NCBI RefSeq assembly: GCF_900187615.1 | Contig: NZ_FYDO01000033.1 | Coordinates: forward strand, 1 to 64,000 | DNA: 64,000 bases | From: Pseudomonas sp. Irchel s3f7 | GTDB taxonomy: Bacteria; Pseudomonadota; Gammaproteobacteria; Pseudomonadales; Pseudomonadaceae | Direction of reading: 5' to 3' | In this document: positions 17,012 through 26,932 of the stretch, piece after piece | Layout: each line of letters starts with the position of its first letter | How positions within the stretch are numbered: position 1 is the first letter of the stretch | Notes under the pieces: model-generated | The model's database searches: none | Seen by the model: the letters and a program-made list of their open reading frames with translations, nothing else | Told to the model about the DNA's origin: nothing | Position numbers and translations under genes: made by a program

Positions 17012-18586
17012 CTATCGGTTGAAGCGCTCGGCCAGGCCGTGCAGATAATCGGCCATTGCCTCAAGGTCCTGGCTGATTGCTGCGCCTTGCTCGGCTTGTC
17101 CGGCACTGTGATCACAGAGTTGAGCGATTCGGGTGATCTGTTGATTGATGTCTTCCGTCACGTGGCTCTGTTCTTCGGATGCCGACGCCATCTGTTGGCT
17201 CATCTCGGTGATGCGACTCACGGCTTGGCTGATACCGACCAGGGCCGCCTGCACCGCTTCGACACGCTGCATGCTCTCGCGGGAAATCTGCTCACCTTTG
17301 CTGGCCGATGAAACGGCGCGATCAACGCCGACATGCAGTGAGGTGATGATGCCGTGGATCTGCTCGGTAGAGGTGCGAGTGCGCTGAGCCAAGGAACGCA
17401 CCTCGTCGGCGACCACCGCGAAACCTCGTCCTTGCTCGCCTGCCCGGGCGGCCTCGATTGCCGCATTGAGCGCCAACAGATTGGTCTGTTCGGCAATGGA
17501 CGTGATGACATCCACGACCGTGCCGATCGATTGCGTCTCGCTCGCCAACGTGTTGACTGCCTGGCCGATGTCGTTGACGGCCTCATTCATGGCTTCCATG
17601 GCGCTCAGGCTTTGCTGGGCCAGTTGACGGCCGTCTTTGGTCAACTGATCGGCTTCGGATGCGGCATGCGCCGTACTGATGACGTTTTCCGTCACTTGTT
17701 GATTGGTGGCCGCCATCTGCGAAATGGCAGCGGCAGACTGATCCGTTTCATTGCGCTGACGATCCAGCGACTGCGCTTGCGAACCGGAAAGTTCGGATGA
17801 CTGGGACGCCTTGGCCTTCACGTTGACCACCGCATCGACCAGCCTGGTCAGGGCTGTCTGCAATCGCGCTTCCTCACTGAGCATGGCCATGTCCAGTCGA
17901 CCCTGGGGACCATGGTTGTCGCTGTAGGTGAGCGCAACCAGCGGATCGGAAAATGCTTTCGGGTGCTCGGCCAAGGTGCGCTCAATGGCGCTGCGCTGCC
18001 GGGACTCGATCAAGTACCAGGCAATACACAGACTCGCTACCAGCACGCCCTGAGCCGCAGCGTCGGGTAACAAGTGTTGAGCCAGCAGTGAAGCACCGCC
18101 AGCTACCACCAATGGCCAACCGTTTTTCAGGGGGCGCAGAATCCGCGCGCTCCGGGCAACGATCGGCTTGCCGGCCCGCATCCTGGCATAGAGGGCGGCT
18201 GCCCGACGGACCTGGTCGCGGGTGGGCACCGAGCGCACGGACTCGTAACCACTCAAGCGTCCGTTTTCATAGATGGCCGTGACGTAGGCACTGACCCAAT
18301 AGAAATCACCATTTTTCGAGCGGTTTTTCACAATGCCCATCCAGGGCTTGCCTTGCTTGATGGTGTGCCACATATGAACAAACACCCCGGGTGGCATGTC
18401 GGGGTGTCGAACCAGGTTATGCGTCTGACCGACCAATTCGTCGTAAGTGAAACCGCTGATGTCGGCGAAGGCGTCGTTGCAGTAGGTGATGCGGCTGTCC
18501 AGGTCGGTCGTGGAGATCAATCGCTGGTCGGCGGGGAAGGTTCTTTCATGCTCGGTAACGGGCAGATTCACTCGCATAGAGTGCAA
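17012..18586 (-). CDS. methyl-accepting chemotaxis protein with N-terminal PAS domain (Aer-like)
   Basis: 524 residues. An Aer-type PAS domain occupies about 15-125 (ISTTDLDSRITYCNDAFADI, MWHTIKQGKPWMGIVKNRSK, GDFYWVSAYVTAIYENGRLSG). Two short hydrophobic stretches follow around 160-195 (WPLVVAGGASLLAQHLL, AAQGVLVASLCIAWYLI). Then comes the signalling coiled coil with the hairpin tip TSIAEQTNLLALNAAIEAAR, then AGEQGRGFAVVADEVRSLAQ, which contacts CheA/CheW. There is no periplasmic ligand domain, so it likely senses redox or energy state through the PAS domain, as Aer does. It is monocistronic. Confidence 0.9.
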   Translation of the reverse strand: MHSMRVNLPVTEHERTFPADQRLISTTDLDSRITYCNDAFADISGFTYDELVGQTHNLVRHPDMPPGVFVHMWHTIKQGKPWMGIVKNRSKNGDFYWVSAYVTAIYENGRLSGYESVRSVPTRDQVRRAAALYARMRAGKPIVARSARILRPLKNGWPLVVAGGASLLAQHLLPDAAAQGVLVASLCIAWYLIESRQRSAIERTLAEHPKAFSDPLVALTYSDNHGPQGRLDMAMLSEEARLQTALTRLVDAVVNVKAKASQSSELSGSQAQSLDRQRNETDQSAAAISQMAATNQQVTENVISTAHAASEADQLTKDGRQLAQQSLSAMEAMNEAVNDIGQAVNTLASETQSIGTVVDVITSIAEQTNLLALNAAIEAARAGEQGRGFAVVADEVRSLAQRTRTSTEQIHGIITSLHVGVDRAVSSASKGEQISRESMQRVEAVQAALVGISQAVSRITEMSQQMASASEEQSHVTEDINQQITRIAQLCDHSAGQAEQGAAISQDLEAMADYLHGLAERFNR

Positions 18587-18767
18587 TTCCTTTTCGGATT
18601 ATTAGTATGAGTCAGAGCATGTAAATCAGAACTGGCAGAGCGGCGGTACCGGACAAGTACCCGTGCCTCAGGCTTCGTTCTACGCGGTTTTCCTTGCGGT
18701 AGACCACGCATTCGACGACATCCACTTTTCATTTGATGACACATTTCGGCGCCGTTATTGCGCCAAA

Positions 18768-18890
18768 TCAGTTGAAGTGGCCTTTGAGGCCTGGCGTCAG
18801 CAGCACCAGCGCCATACCGGTCACCCGTTGGCTCAAACCTCGATCGGCCCAGCGTCCGGCTCGCCTGGCCGCAAGGGCACCGTCTTCGCT
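18768..18890 (-). pseudogene. possible LysE-type exporter C-terminal remnant
   Basis: The minus strand reads ALAARRAGRWADRGLSQRVT then GMALVLLTPGLKGHFN and a stop. The pattern resembles the last helix of LysE/RhtB exporters (R-W-x-x-R-x-x-G-x-A-L). Nothing of the upstream protein remains; the next codons belong to the neighbouring MFS gene. This is the only content I see in the 307-bp gap at 18587-18893. Confidence 0.25.
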
Positions 18891-18893
18891 CTT

Positions 18894-20237
18894 TTACGTT
18901 TCAACCGTAGCGTTCACACCCACGCCTTTTTCTGGCGACGCAATGTCATGCAGGGAGATCCGTGACGTCTCTGGCAGTGCCAGTCCGCCGGCCAGCGCGA
19001 GCAACGCAATCGCGATCAGATAGAACGCTGGCGACAGGTTGCTGCCGGTGGTGGTGATCAGCCACGTGGCCACCAGCGGTGCGGTGCCGCCAAAAAGGGT
19101 GTACGCCATGTTGTAGGTGATCGCCGAGGCGGTGTATCGCGTGCGGGTCGGGAAGGTTTCTGACAGCAGGGCCGCTGTGACCACGCCGCACAACACCGCT
19201 CCGACCGCCAGGAGCATCACGCCGACGACGGACGCTGCGAACGAACCGGAACTGGCCATCAGGAACGAGGGGTACACGACCACCATCAACAGCACGCAAG
19301 CCGTCACCACCGTCATTCGACGTCCGAACCGGTCTGAATACAGCCCGGCCAGCGGGCAGATCGCCGCAGCGAACAGCAACGCAATCAGTGACACCAGCAA
19401 CGCAGTGGCACGACTCAGGCCACCCGCAACTTGCAGGTAGGTCGCGAAGTAGGTGGTGAACATATAAAACGAAAGTGCGGTGAGTGACACAAAGGCGCCC
19501 AGGCAGCAGATCGCCGCACCATGATTGCGCAATGTTTCCTTGAGGGGAGAGTGGGCGACGGCATGCTCCTCAGTCACCGCCTGGAATGCCGGTGTCTCAT
19601 CCAGTTTCCAGCGTAAGTAAAGGCCCACCAGGCCCAGCGGCGCCGCAATCAGGAATGGCAGACGCCAGCCCCAGCTGCCCATCGCTTCGGCGGAGAGTGA
19701 CGCCTCGAGTGCGTAGGCCACCACCGCTGCCGATGCGAAGGCGGAAAATGTCGACACCGGAATGAAGCTGCCGTACCAGGCGCGTTTATCGCTCGGTGCA
19801 TGCTCCATCAGGTACGCACAGGCCCCTGCGTATTCGCCCCCGGCGGAGAAGCCCTGGGCGCAACGGATCAACGACAGAAGAATCGGCGCCATCACCCCGA
19901 TTGCGGCATAGCTGGGCAATAGACCGATCAAGGTCGTCGCAGCGGCCATCAGGAGGATCGTCATCGCCAGGGTTCGCTTGCGGCCGATCCGGTCGCCCAG
20001 CATGCCGAAGAAAATCCCGCCAAGGGGCCGAAACGCAAACGCCACGGCGAATACCGCAAAGGTCTTCAGCAGCGCGGCACTGGCGTCGCCACTGGGGAAA
20101 AATTGCTGGGCGATGGTGGTGGCCAAAAAACCATAGACCGCGAAGTCGAACCACTCGACGAAATTGCCGATGCCGGCGGCCACAATCACTTTTCTCAGCG
20201 TACGTGGGCTGACTTGTTCGGTAGTTGCGCTCGTCAT
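18894..20237 (-). CDS. MFS transporter, metabolite:H+ symporter (ProP/KgtP-like)
   Basis: About 447 residues and 12 predicted spans. The N-terminus VIVAAGIGNFVEWFDFAVYG and the loop GMLGDRIGRKRTLAMTILLM (D-R-x-G-R-K/R) are signatures of the MHS family. RCAQGFSAGGEYAGACAYLM matches the conserved helix 4-5 region. The family takes up alpha-ketoglutarate, proline/betaine, citrate, shikimate and similar compounds; I cannot choose among these. I take ATG 20237, preceded by GAGGT, rather than the long open frame back to 20318. Apparently monocistronic. Confidence 0.87.
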   Translation of the reverse strand: MTSATTEQVSPRTLRKVIVAAGIGNFVEWFDFAVYGFLATTIAQQFFPSGDASAALLKTFAVFAVAFAFRPLGGIFFGMLGDRIGRKRTLAMTILLMAAATTLIGLLPSYAAIGVMAPILLSLIRCAQGFSAGGEYAGACAYLMEHAPSDKRAWYGSFIPVSTFSAFASAAVVAYALEASLSAEAMGSWGWRLPFLIAAPLGLVGLYLRWKLDETPAFQAVTEEHAVAHSPLKETLRNHGAAICCLGAFVSLTALSFYMFTTYFATYLQVAGGLSRATALLVSLIALLFAAAICPLAGLYSDRFGRRMTVVTACVLLMVVVYPSFLMASSGSFAASVVGVMLLAVGAVLCGVVTAALLSETFPTRTRYTASAITYNMAYTLFGGTAPLVATWLITTTGSNLSPAFYLIAIALLALAGGLALPETSRISLHDIASPEKGVGVNATVET

Positions 20238-20553
20238 ACCTGACCTCGACGGTTCATCAATTAGCATTCGATTATCGAGGCAGGCATTGAGGAGGCTCAC
20301 TCCAAAAGTGTCGTCCACATAGTCAGCACCGACTTCACCCTGTTCAAACAGGCATGATTCGCGCCAGTTGGATTGATTACTGATGTCAGAGCCGGGGGCG
20401 TTATGTCGGTCCCAAAATTGCTACTAAAGTGAACAAAGTCATTGATAAAAAACTTTATTAGCTTTAAACGGGAAGCTCGATGGCGCACGGCTAGTATTGA
20501 GTCAGCGCGCATCGCCGGTTTTTGGCTCAGGGAGTGCAGATGAGTTTTCGTAC
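20238..20553. promoter_or_regulatory. divergent promoter region (MHS transporter / GGDEF-EAL gene)
   Basis: This 316-bp gap has no gene. It contains the AT-rich stretch GAACAAAGTCATTGATAAAA followed by ACTTTATTAG near 20430-20460, the likeliest promoter area of the GGDEF-EAL gene. I found no clear operator palindrome. Confidence 0.35.
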
Positions 20554-23403
20554 ATGACCCAATTCCCGTGGCAATCCACAGACTGCGAGGGTGTCGGCAC
20601 GGTCTGCGCTGGCAATGAGAACACGATCGAACAATTACTCGACTCAGCGCGCAGCTGGGACCTTACCCGCGCGTGGGTGGTTTACCGCGCCGGTGAGCAA
20701 ATGCATCTGCTCGGGCAGGGCGACCCGCAGGCGCAGTGGCCATCAAACGTCGCCAATGAAGCATTCGATGCTTTCTGCGCGACCCGGCGCTTGCAGCGCT
20801 GGCCGACCGGTAAAGGTGAAAGTGTTCTGGGCTGGTTATTGGCGCCAGTCAATGATGCCGAGGAACCGGCGCTCGCCGAGTTTGCCCGGCGCCTGGGGAT
20901 GGAGGTTCAGACCAATTCCCTTGCCCGTGCGCAGATTACTCAGCGTGTGCTGTATGAAATTACCTACCTGGCCAGTTCGACCCGCGACCGGTCTGTGTTC
21001 CTGGTCGGTGTTCACCAACTGCTGGCCAGCCTGATCGACGCCGAGAACTTCTATCTCGCCCTGTATGACCCGCACACCGGCAAGATTGACTACCCGTATT
21101 ACGTCGACATCATCGACGTTGATGCCGTGGAAGCCGAGCATTACGAATATCTCGACATGACGCACTTGTCGTTGACCGGCCAGGTGTTGACCTCCGGCCA
21201 GCCGTTGCTGATCGACTCCGCCGGTATTCTTGCGGCTCAGGTCGAGGACCGTTTCCATTGTGTGGGTGATCGTCCGGAGTTCTGGATGGGCGCTCCGCTG
21301 AAAAACGCTTCGGATGACGTGTTCGGCATGCTGGCGATGCAGGTGTACGACGTTTCTCGTACCTACAGCGCTGAAGACCGCGCGCTGTTTCTGGTGGTGG
21401 CCCGCCACGTGGCCATGGCGCTGGACCGCATTCTGCACCGCGAGGATCTGGAGCAGACGGTGATGCGTCGCACCCTGGAGCTGTCGGCGCTCAACGACGC
21501 ATTGCGTCAGGAAGTGGCGGAACGGGAGCGTGCCGAACATCTACAGAGCGCGTTGTTCCAGATTGCCGAGCTGTCGAGCCGGCCGGGCGATATGGCTGAG
21601 CTGTTTCAAACACTGCATGGCATCGTCGGCGAACTGCTGTTCGCGCAGAACTTTTACATTGCACTGTTCGAGGACGCGACCGGTGAAGTGACCTTTCCCT
21701 ATTACGTCGATGAGCGGCAGACGACCCGTCCGATGGCTCGGCGTGGGCGACGGGGTTTGACGGAGTACGTTATCCGCCAGCGTCGTCCGTGCCTGATTGA
21801 CGCAGACGAGGCTGAGCGCTTGGCTGCGCAGGGTGAAATTGAACGGGCCCATGAGTCTGTCCGCTCCTTCTCCTGGCTGGGCATTCCATTGTTCGATGGC
21901 GATGTGGTGCGGGGCATGCTGGCGGTGCAAAGCTATACCTCACCGGTGCGCTATACCCTGCGTGACCAGGAACTGCTGACGTTTGTGTCGCGCCACATTG
22001 ATACCGCGTTGTCGCGGCGTACGGCCGCCGAAGCGATTCATGCCGCCAATCTCAGGCTGGAGGCCCGGGTGCAGAACCGCACCCGCGAACTCGATCACGC
22101 CAATGCCAAGCTGCAACACGAAAACTCTCACGATGCGCTGACCGGGCTACCGAATCGCACCTACCTGCAACAGCGCCTCAATCTGGCCTGGTCGCAGTTC
22201 CTCAGCGAAGGTGGGCACCTGGCGGTCATGTTCATCGACCTCGACCGTTTCAAAATGGTCAACGACAGCCTCGGCCACCATTTTGGCGACCTGCTGTTGA
22301 TGCAGGCTGCCCACCGGTTACGCGGGTGCCTGCGCGAAGCCGACATGTTGGCTCGTTTGGGGGGCGATGAGTTTTCGGTGCTCGCGCCCGAGGCGCCGCT
22401 GGATGTGATGATCGAAATCGCCGAACGGATCCTGGTGGCGTTTGACCTGCCGTTTTTCATCAATGGCTATGAAGTCTTTTCGTCCTGCAGCATCGGTATT
22501 GTCAGCGCCGACACGCAGTTCCATGACGAGCCCGCCGACCTGCTGCGCGATGCCGATGCGGCAATGTATCGGGTCAAGAGCGCCGGACGCGACAGTTACG
22601 CCGTGTTCAACCAGGAAGTGCGCCGTGAAGTCTCTGACCAGGTCGAGCGTGAAGGCGCCTTGCGCAACGCGCTTAAACGGACCGACGAACTGCTGCCGTA
22701 TTTCCAGCCGATTGTCAGCGTCGAAACCGGCGAGCTGTTGGCCCTTGAGGCGTTGATCCGCTGGCATCAACCGGGCGGCCGGGTGATCGCGCCGGGCGAG
22801 TTCTTGCCCGATGTCGAAGGTTTGCGCCTGATCGGTCGCCTGGACCTGTACATGCTCACCAGCATCGCCGTGATCCTTGCACAGCCCGAGCACGCCAATT
22901 GGCCTGCGGTGCACGTCAATTGCTCCAGCTACAGCATGACGCGCCCCGAGTTCGCCGCAGAGGTGCTTGCCTTGTTGGAGCGGCATCGGGTCGCGCCGTC
23001 ACGGATCTGCCTGGAACTGACGGAAGGGGCGCTGGTGGCCGAGCCGGCCATTGCCCGGCTGACCATGCAGCAACTGGCCGACAACGGTATGTCGGTGGTG
23101 CTCGATGACTTCGGTGCCGGGTTTTCATCCCTGAGCTATGTGCATCAATACCGGTTCAGCGGTTTGAAGATCGACAAGTCGTTCATCCTCGAATTGACCA
23201 CCAGTGCTCGCAGCCGCGCCATTGTCCGGGCGATTGTGCGGATGGCTGAGTCCCTGGACCTGAGTGTGGTGGCCGAAGGTGTCGAGGATAAAGCGACATT
23301 GGAGCTGCTGCGTGAAATAGGCGCCGGGCAGGCCCAGGGTTACTACTTTTCCAAGCCGATGGGGCTGGAGGCATTGTTGGCCAGTGCACTGGTGAGTGCC
23401 TAG
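20554..23403 (+). CDS. GAF-GAF-GGDEF-EAL bifunctional c-di-GMP protein
   Basis: About 949 residues from ATG 20554 (frame open from TTG 20497). Two GAF-type sensor domains sit at roughly 130-290 (FLVGVHQLLASLIDAENFYL) and 350-505 (ELLFAQNFYIALFEDATGEV), each preceding helical linkers. The diguanylate cyclase site GGDEF is near residue 603, with inhibitory-site READ exactly five residues before it. The EAL domain starts near 731 (LEALIRWHQP) and keeps ELTEGAL, VLDDFGAGFSS, KIDKSF, VVAEGVED and QGYYFSKP. Both catalytic halves look intact, so it may switch between making and degrading c-di-GMP under GAF control. There is no membrane segment. Confidence 0.92.
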   Translation: MTQFPWQSTDCEGVGTVCAGNENTIEQLLDSARSWDLTRAWVVYRAGEQMHLLGQGDPQAQWPSNVANEAFDAFCATRRLQRWPTGKGESVLGWLLAPVNDAEEPALAEFARRLGMEVQTNSLARAQITQRVLYEITYLASSTRDRSVFLVGVHQLLASLIDAENFYLALYDPHTGKIDYPYYVDIIDVDAVEAEHYEYLDMTHLSLTGQVLTSGQPLLIDSAGILAAQVEDRFHCVGDRPEFWMGAPLKNASDDVFGMLAMQVYDVSRTYSAEDRALFLVVARHVAMALDRILHREDLEQTVMRRTLELSALNDALRQEVAERERAEHLQSALFQIAELSSRPGDMAELFQTLHGIVGELLFAQNFYIALFEDATGEVTFPYYVDERQTTRPMARRGRRGLTEYVIRQRRPCLIDADEAERLAAQGEIERAHESVRSFSWLGIPLFDGDVVRGMLAVQSYTSPVRYTLRDQELLTFVSRHIDTALSRRTAAEAIHAANLRLEARVQNRTRELDHANAKLQHENSHDALTGLPNRTYLQQRLNLAWSQFLSEGGHLAVMFIDLDRFKMVNDSLGHHFGDLLLMQAAHRLRGCLREADMLARLGGDEFSVLAPEAPLDVMIEIAERILVAFDLPFFINGYEVFSSCSIGIVSADTQFHDEPADLLRDADAAMYRVKSAGRDSYAVFNQEVRREVSDQVEREGALRNALKRTDELLPYFQPIVSVETGELLALEALIRWHQPGGRVIAPGEFLPDVEGLRLIGRLDLYMLTSIAVILAQPEHANWPAVHVNCSSYSMTRPEFAAEVLALLERHRVAPSRICLELTEGALVAEPAIARLTMQQLADNGMSVVLDDFGAGFSSLSYVHQYRFSGLKIDKSFILELTTSARSRAIVRAIVRMAESLDLSVVAEGVEDKATLELLREIGAGQAQGYYFSKPMGLEALLASALVSA

Positions 23404-23498
23404 GGTTTGTGGAGGTTTCGCGACCGGCGGGAAGCGACTTCCTTGTGGGACGGCCTATGTCGACCTATCGTTAAATCCCCTGAGGTCATGCTGCTGTT

Positions 23499-23526
23499 GT
23501 AGGAGCGAGCCTGCTCGCTCCTACAG
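23499..23526. repeat. compact REP palindrome
   Basis: TGTAGGAGCGAG-CCTG-CTCGCTCCTACA is a perfect 12-bp inverted repeat with a 4-base loop. It lies 96 bp after the GGDEF-EAL stop. It could protect or end that transcript, though no T-run follows. Confidence 0.85.
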
Positions 23527-23587
23527 AGAAGAATCGGCATTGCCGACCAGGCAAGAACTGATTGATGACTCTGGAAGGAGGTAAATC

Positions 23588-23851
23588 ATGATTCGCACGT
23601 TTTATCTGACAGCCTTGGCCACTTTGGCCATTGCCGCGGGCGGTACCTGGTTGCCGACGCAGGCCTACGCGACCGATCAGGCAGACCAGCGACAGGAATC
23701 GCGAGATACCAAGCAGGAAGGGCGCGACGCATCCCGAGAGGTCAAGGAAGAATGCAAGGAAGGCGATGAAAAGAGCCGCAACGACTGTCGCCAGGACAAG
23801 CGCAGCACCAAGCAGGACAACCGTGACACCGCGCGAGACATCAAATACTAA
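23588..23851 (+). CDS. small secreted, highly charged hypothetical protein
   Basis: 87 residues. An excellent ribosome site (GGAAGGAGG) supports the start. The N-terminus is a signal peptide (LTALATLAIAAGG to about TQAYA). The mature part is almost all Asp/Glu/Lys/Arg/Gln with repeats of the type QESRDTKQEGRDASREV and DKRSTKQDNRDTARD, and two Cys (EECKEG, NDCRQD) that could form a disulfide. It is likely intrinsically disordered or helical in the periplasm. Function unknown. Confidence 0.75.
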   Translation: MIRTFYLTALATLAIAAGGTWLPTQAYATDQADQRQESRDTKQEGRDASREVKEECKEGDEKSRNDCRQDKRSTKQDNRDTARDIKY

Positions 23852-23862
23852 TCACCTGCCTC

Positions 23863-23890
23863 CAGCCCCCCGCATCACGCGAGGGGGCTG
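23863..23890. terminator. hairpin between convergent small genes
   Basis: CAGCCCCC (23863-23870) pairs with GGGGGCTG (23883-23890). It sits 11 bp after the stop of the secreted-protein gene and downstream of the opposing small gene. No strong T-run follows on either strand. Confidence 0.55.
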
Positions 23891-23957
23891 AAAAGGGGCG
23901 ACTCTTTCCTGCTCGATCTATTCTCCGAATTCGCCTCGGGCAGCCGAACATACGGTC

Positions 23958-24227
23958 TCAGTTCTGGACTTCGTCCATCGAACGGCTCGACGACGCCGCG
24001 TCTTTTTCCGTTTCATGTGTTTGCGCCCCCGAATTTGAACCTGCCGCCTCTTCGCCTTTTTTGTCGGACTTCTCCTCATTCGATTCAGGCCCTTGAGGCG
24101 TGTTGACGCCCGGAACAGCATCCGGGGGGAGGGTGTGCTCATGAACATTCTTCTCGGCTGCCAGCGCTGAAAATGAGCCCATCGACAACAAGCTTGCCAG
24201 CGTAAGTACGGCTATTTTTCTGTTCAT
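23958..24227 (-). CDS. small exported hypothetical protein
   Basis: 89 residues with a signal peptide (MNRKIAVLTLASLLSMGSFS then ALAA). The mature part is acidic and low-complexity (KNVHEHTLPPDAVPGVNTPQ, SNEEKSDKKGEEAAGSNSG), with no Cys or membrane span, so probably disordered and periplasmic. It converges on the neighbouring secreted-protein gene. No family recognised. The 158 bp up to the DUF1254 gene hold only its own promoter region. Confidence 0.65.
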   Translation of the reverse strand: MNRKIAVLTLASLLSMGSFSALAAEKNVHEHTLPPDAVPGVNTPQGPESNEEKSDKKGEEAAGSNSGAQTHETEKDAASSSRSMDEVQN

Positions 24228-24385
24228 GACGGGGCGCCATCCATTCGAGGGGTATAGAGCGTTGGAAGCGCAGGCACGGCGAAAGGTGCTGACTCGCTGA
24301 CGAGCGGCAGCAAGTTGCCGCCCGGAAGGACACTCGGTGAGCCGTCGTGGCTCACGAGCTTGAATAATTTGACCTCCAGCCTCGG

Positions 24386-25858
24386 TCAGTTGGCCTTCAC
24401 CACCGGCGGCGGGGTCCAGTCACCGTCGAGGGCGTCGGCTTGCGGCCAGTAGGCGCGGATGTACAACGAGAAGTCGGCGTCTTTTGGCGCAGGCAACCAG
24501 TTGCTTTCCTTGTCTTTGCCCGGCGACTCGCTCTGCACATACAGCGTCAGCGACCCGTCAGGGTTGGTTTGCAGGGATTTGTTCTTGGTGCCGATGGAGT
24601 ACCGCTTCAGCTCATTGGGTGAGAAGAAGTGCTGTTCGTTGTACAGCGTCAGTGACCAGAAACCCTTGACCGGCGGCAGCTTGCCCTTGGCGAACGTCAC
24701 GCTGTAGCCGTACCGGCCATTGAGGCGCAAACCGTTCTGGTCGAGGTCCTGGTAGAAGTATTTGGTTTCTTTCTGCGGGTTCACGAAAATATTCGAACGC
24801 GCCACCGCCGTACGGGTGAAGTAGTCCGTGCCAAAGGCTGCACCATTGTTCACGGTGCTCCAGTGATCCGGTAATTGCAGGCCATAGTTGCGGAACTGCA
24901 ACAACGGGTCGATCACTTCGCTGTCGGCTTTTCTCGCTTCGTCGATCATCGCGGCCCGAAGTTTCGGATCGGCCTTGGCGATGGCCGCCAGGGCAGACAT
25001 TTGCGCGTAACGAGCCTCTTCGCCCGGTAAAGGCTTGGCGTCCTTGAGCAGGGCCGGCAGCTCGTCGAAGAACGTCTCCGGTGTCACCCACTTGGTTTCG
25101 GCGTTGCCTTCGGCGCCCTGAGCGGGGAATTTCGGCTGTTGCCTCCAGTCGCGTCGTTTGGCCTTGCCGTCGTACTTGGACAGCGGGTACATGTCGATCC
25201 CGGCCAGTGCCGGTTGTACAGCCAAGCGGTCTTCGGCGGTGTCGTCCTGGAATACCCGTGGAATCACGAAGCCGGTGTTGGTGCGTGCGCGGTAAACCCG
25301 GGTAATGCCCGGCGGTACCTTACCGTTCCAGTCCGGGCCCACCAGCAGGTAAAACCCCGGCTGAGTGTTATACATCTTGCCCAGTTCGGCGAAGCTGTCG
25401 GAGCGCAGGTCCACCACTTGGTAGACCCAGAAGCGTTTACCGAAGTCCGGCACTTGCAACACCACCGGCTCGATATCCAGCGCAATGCTGCCGGCGCCGT
25501 ACACCACGTCCTGGTTCGGGTAGGCCACCAGCCGTTCGGCCGGGTCGATGTAATCGCTGAGCATCGACAGCTGATTGATCGGCGCCACAGGCACAATCCC
25601 GCCCATCAAGCCTGGCTGGGGCAGGTCCTTGAACGTCTGGCGGCGGTTGAAGATGTTGGCCATCGGCCAACCCCAGAAATAGGCCTCGCGCGCCATCATG
25701 CGCACATAGGGCTCGGTCACTTTTGTGCCCGCGACGGGGCCGGCGACGGCGGTGGCGGCCGGGGCAGCAGGGCTCTGGGCGGCCAGCACGGAGGTTGTGC
25801 CGAAGGTACTGACGAAGGTCAGGGCGAATAGGGCTTGGCGCCGGGACAATCGGTTCAT
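24386..25858 (-). CDS. DUF1254 domain-containing protein
   Basis: 490 residues with an exported N-terminus (SRRQALFALTFVSTFGTTSV then LAA). The N-terminal domain (about 45-200: AREAYFWGWPMANIFNRRQT, NQDVVYGAGSIALDIEPVVL) matches DUF1254. The C-terminal part (about 330-480: YFYQDLDQNGLRLNGRYGYS, FWSLTLYNEQHFFSPNELKR, SLTLYVQSESPGKDKESNWL) matches the DUF1214 module that normally accompanies it. These two-domain proteins are periplasmic and of unknown chemistry. It is monocistronic. Confidence 0.9.
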   Translation of the reverse strand: MNRLSRRQALFALTFVSTFGTTSVLAAQSPAAPAATAVAGPVAGTKVTEPYVRMMAREAYFWGWPMANIFNRRQTFKDLPQPGLMGGIVPVAPINQLSMLSDYIDPAERLVAYPNQDVVYGAGSIALDIEPVVLQVPDFGKRFWVYQVVDLRSDSFAELGKMYNTQPGFYLLVGPDWNGKVPPGITRVYRARTNTGFVIPRVFQDDTAEDRLAVQPALAGIDMYPLSKYDGKAKRRDWRQQPKFPAQGAEGNAETKWVTPETFFDELPALLKDAKPLPGEEARYAQMSALAAIAKADPKLRAAMIDEARKADSEVIDPLLQFRNYGLQLPDHWSTVNNGAAFGTDYFTRTAVARSNIFVNPQKETKYFYQDLDQNGLRLNGRYGYSVTFAKGKLPPVKGFWSLTLYNEQHFFSPNELKRYSIGTKNKSLQTNPDGSLTLYVQSESPGKDKESNWLPAPKDADFSLYIRAYWPQADALDGDWTPPPVVKAN

Positions 25859-26038
25859 AAAGCGTCCTTACTTGATGGCAATGACCTGATACAGGTGATC
25901 TGGCTGAAAGATAGCTCATCTTGGTTGCAGTGATGAAAAAACGGGCCGATTAACACCGTAAAGCGACGCTGCTCGGGTGATCCTACGGACAGTTAGCGAG
26001 CACCCCGGGACACATCACGCAGTGAGTTTCAAATTGCT

Positions 26039-26260
26039 TCATTCTCCAGTCATTTTTATTGTCCAGGTTGAACACTCTCGCGTGCCCGAAAGCCTGGTTT
26101 TGCGGGGGGAGGGAAGGGGGATGGCAGGGGGCAGCCGACCATCCTCTTTGCCTTTGTAGTAAAGGTAAAGGGCAGACGAATTGACCCCTGCTTCCTTGGC
26201 GAACTGGCGCAGCGTCATCGATTTGACAATGCCGAAATCTTGTTCGATGGCAATCGGCAT
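26039..26260 (-). pseudogene. possible helix-turn-helix fragment
   Basis: 73 codons. Only the first 37 look protein-like: SMTLRQFAKEAGVNSSALYL resembles the helix-turn-helix of Cro-like or plasmid regulators. The remainder (RLPPAIPLPSPRKTRLSG) looks out of frame or non-coding. No good ribosome site is visible. It may be the remnant of a small regulator in a decayed segment. Confidence 0.3.
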
Positions 26261-26484
26261 GGAGTCATGGAGCGATTGGGGCTAGGTCCGGATGTTTGCC
26301 TTGCAGAGATCGATCAACTACGTGAGGCGGGTGCGATAATCTTGGAAGCGCTGCCAACGCGGCCGAGGAGTTGACTGGAAAGCAATATCGATACTTAGCT
26401 CTACTAAATAGCCGTTTAGTCGTTTTAAGTCGCTATCGTCTTCAATTATGGCGCTAAATGACGTGAAAAAACACAAACATCAGA

Positions 26485-26604
26485 TTACGCTTGCTCGAAA
26501 TCACCCTCGAATGCAGTGGCTGTTTCCAGGGTGAATTCCAGTAAATCAGGCAAGGGATGAACGAATCGATCCTGCCAACGCCATTCAACGACATCCAATT
26601 TCAC
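26485..26604 (-). pseudogene. short coding remnant
   Basis: 39 codons from GTG 26604 with protein-like composition (VVEWRWQDRFVHPLPDLLEF then TLETATAFEGDFEQA and a stop). An in-frame TGA lies five codons upstream. No family recognised. Together with the fragment at 26039 it is the only coding-like content I can find in 25859-26930, which otherwise shows nothing I can support. Confidence 0.25.
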
Positions 26605-26932
26605 GTTCTTTCAGCATTCATCTGTGGCCGTTCATTATTAGCGTTTAAAAAACACCGTTCATTCCTGCCGAGCTTTACAGAGCAGCACGCAATCTTGATA
26701 TGAAGAAAGCAGGAATCTTTTGGTTGACGCCAGGCATCGAAGGTTTCGTTTGATTAGCAAAAAAAGACTCAACCAGGGTGTGGCTCGAATATGGCACTGA
26801 GTGAATGTCGAGCCTCGAACAGTTCCCGAAGACGGAGTGATACAGGAAAAGAGCAGATAGCTGAGTTGAGTGCTTCAAAAGCAGTGTGTAACGAGGCTGA
26901 TCTTGAAATACGTTGTTACGTGTAATATCGAT

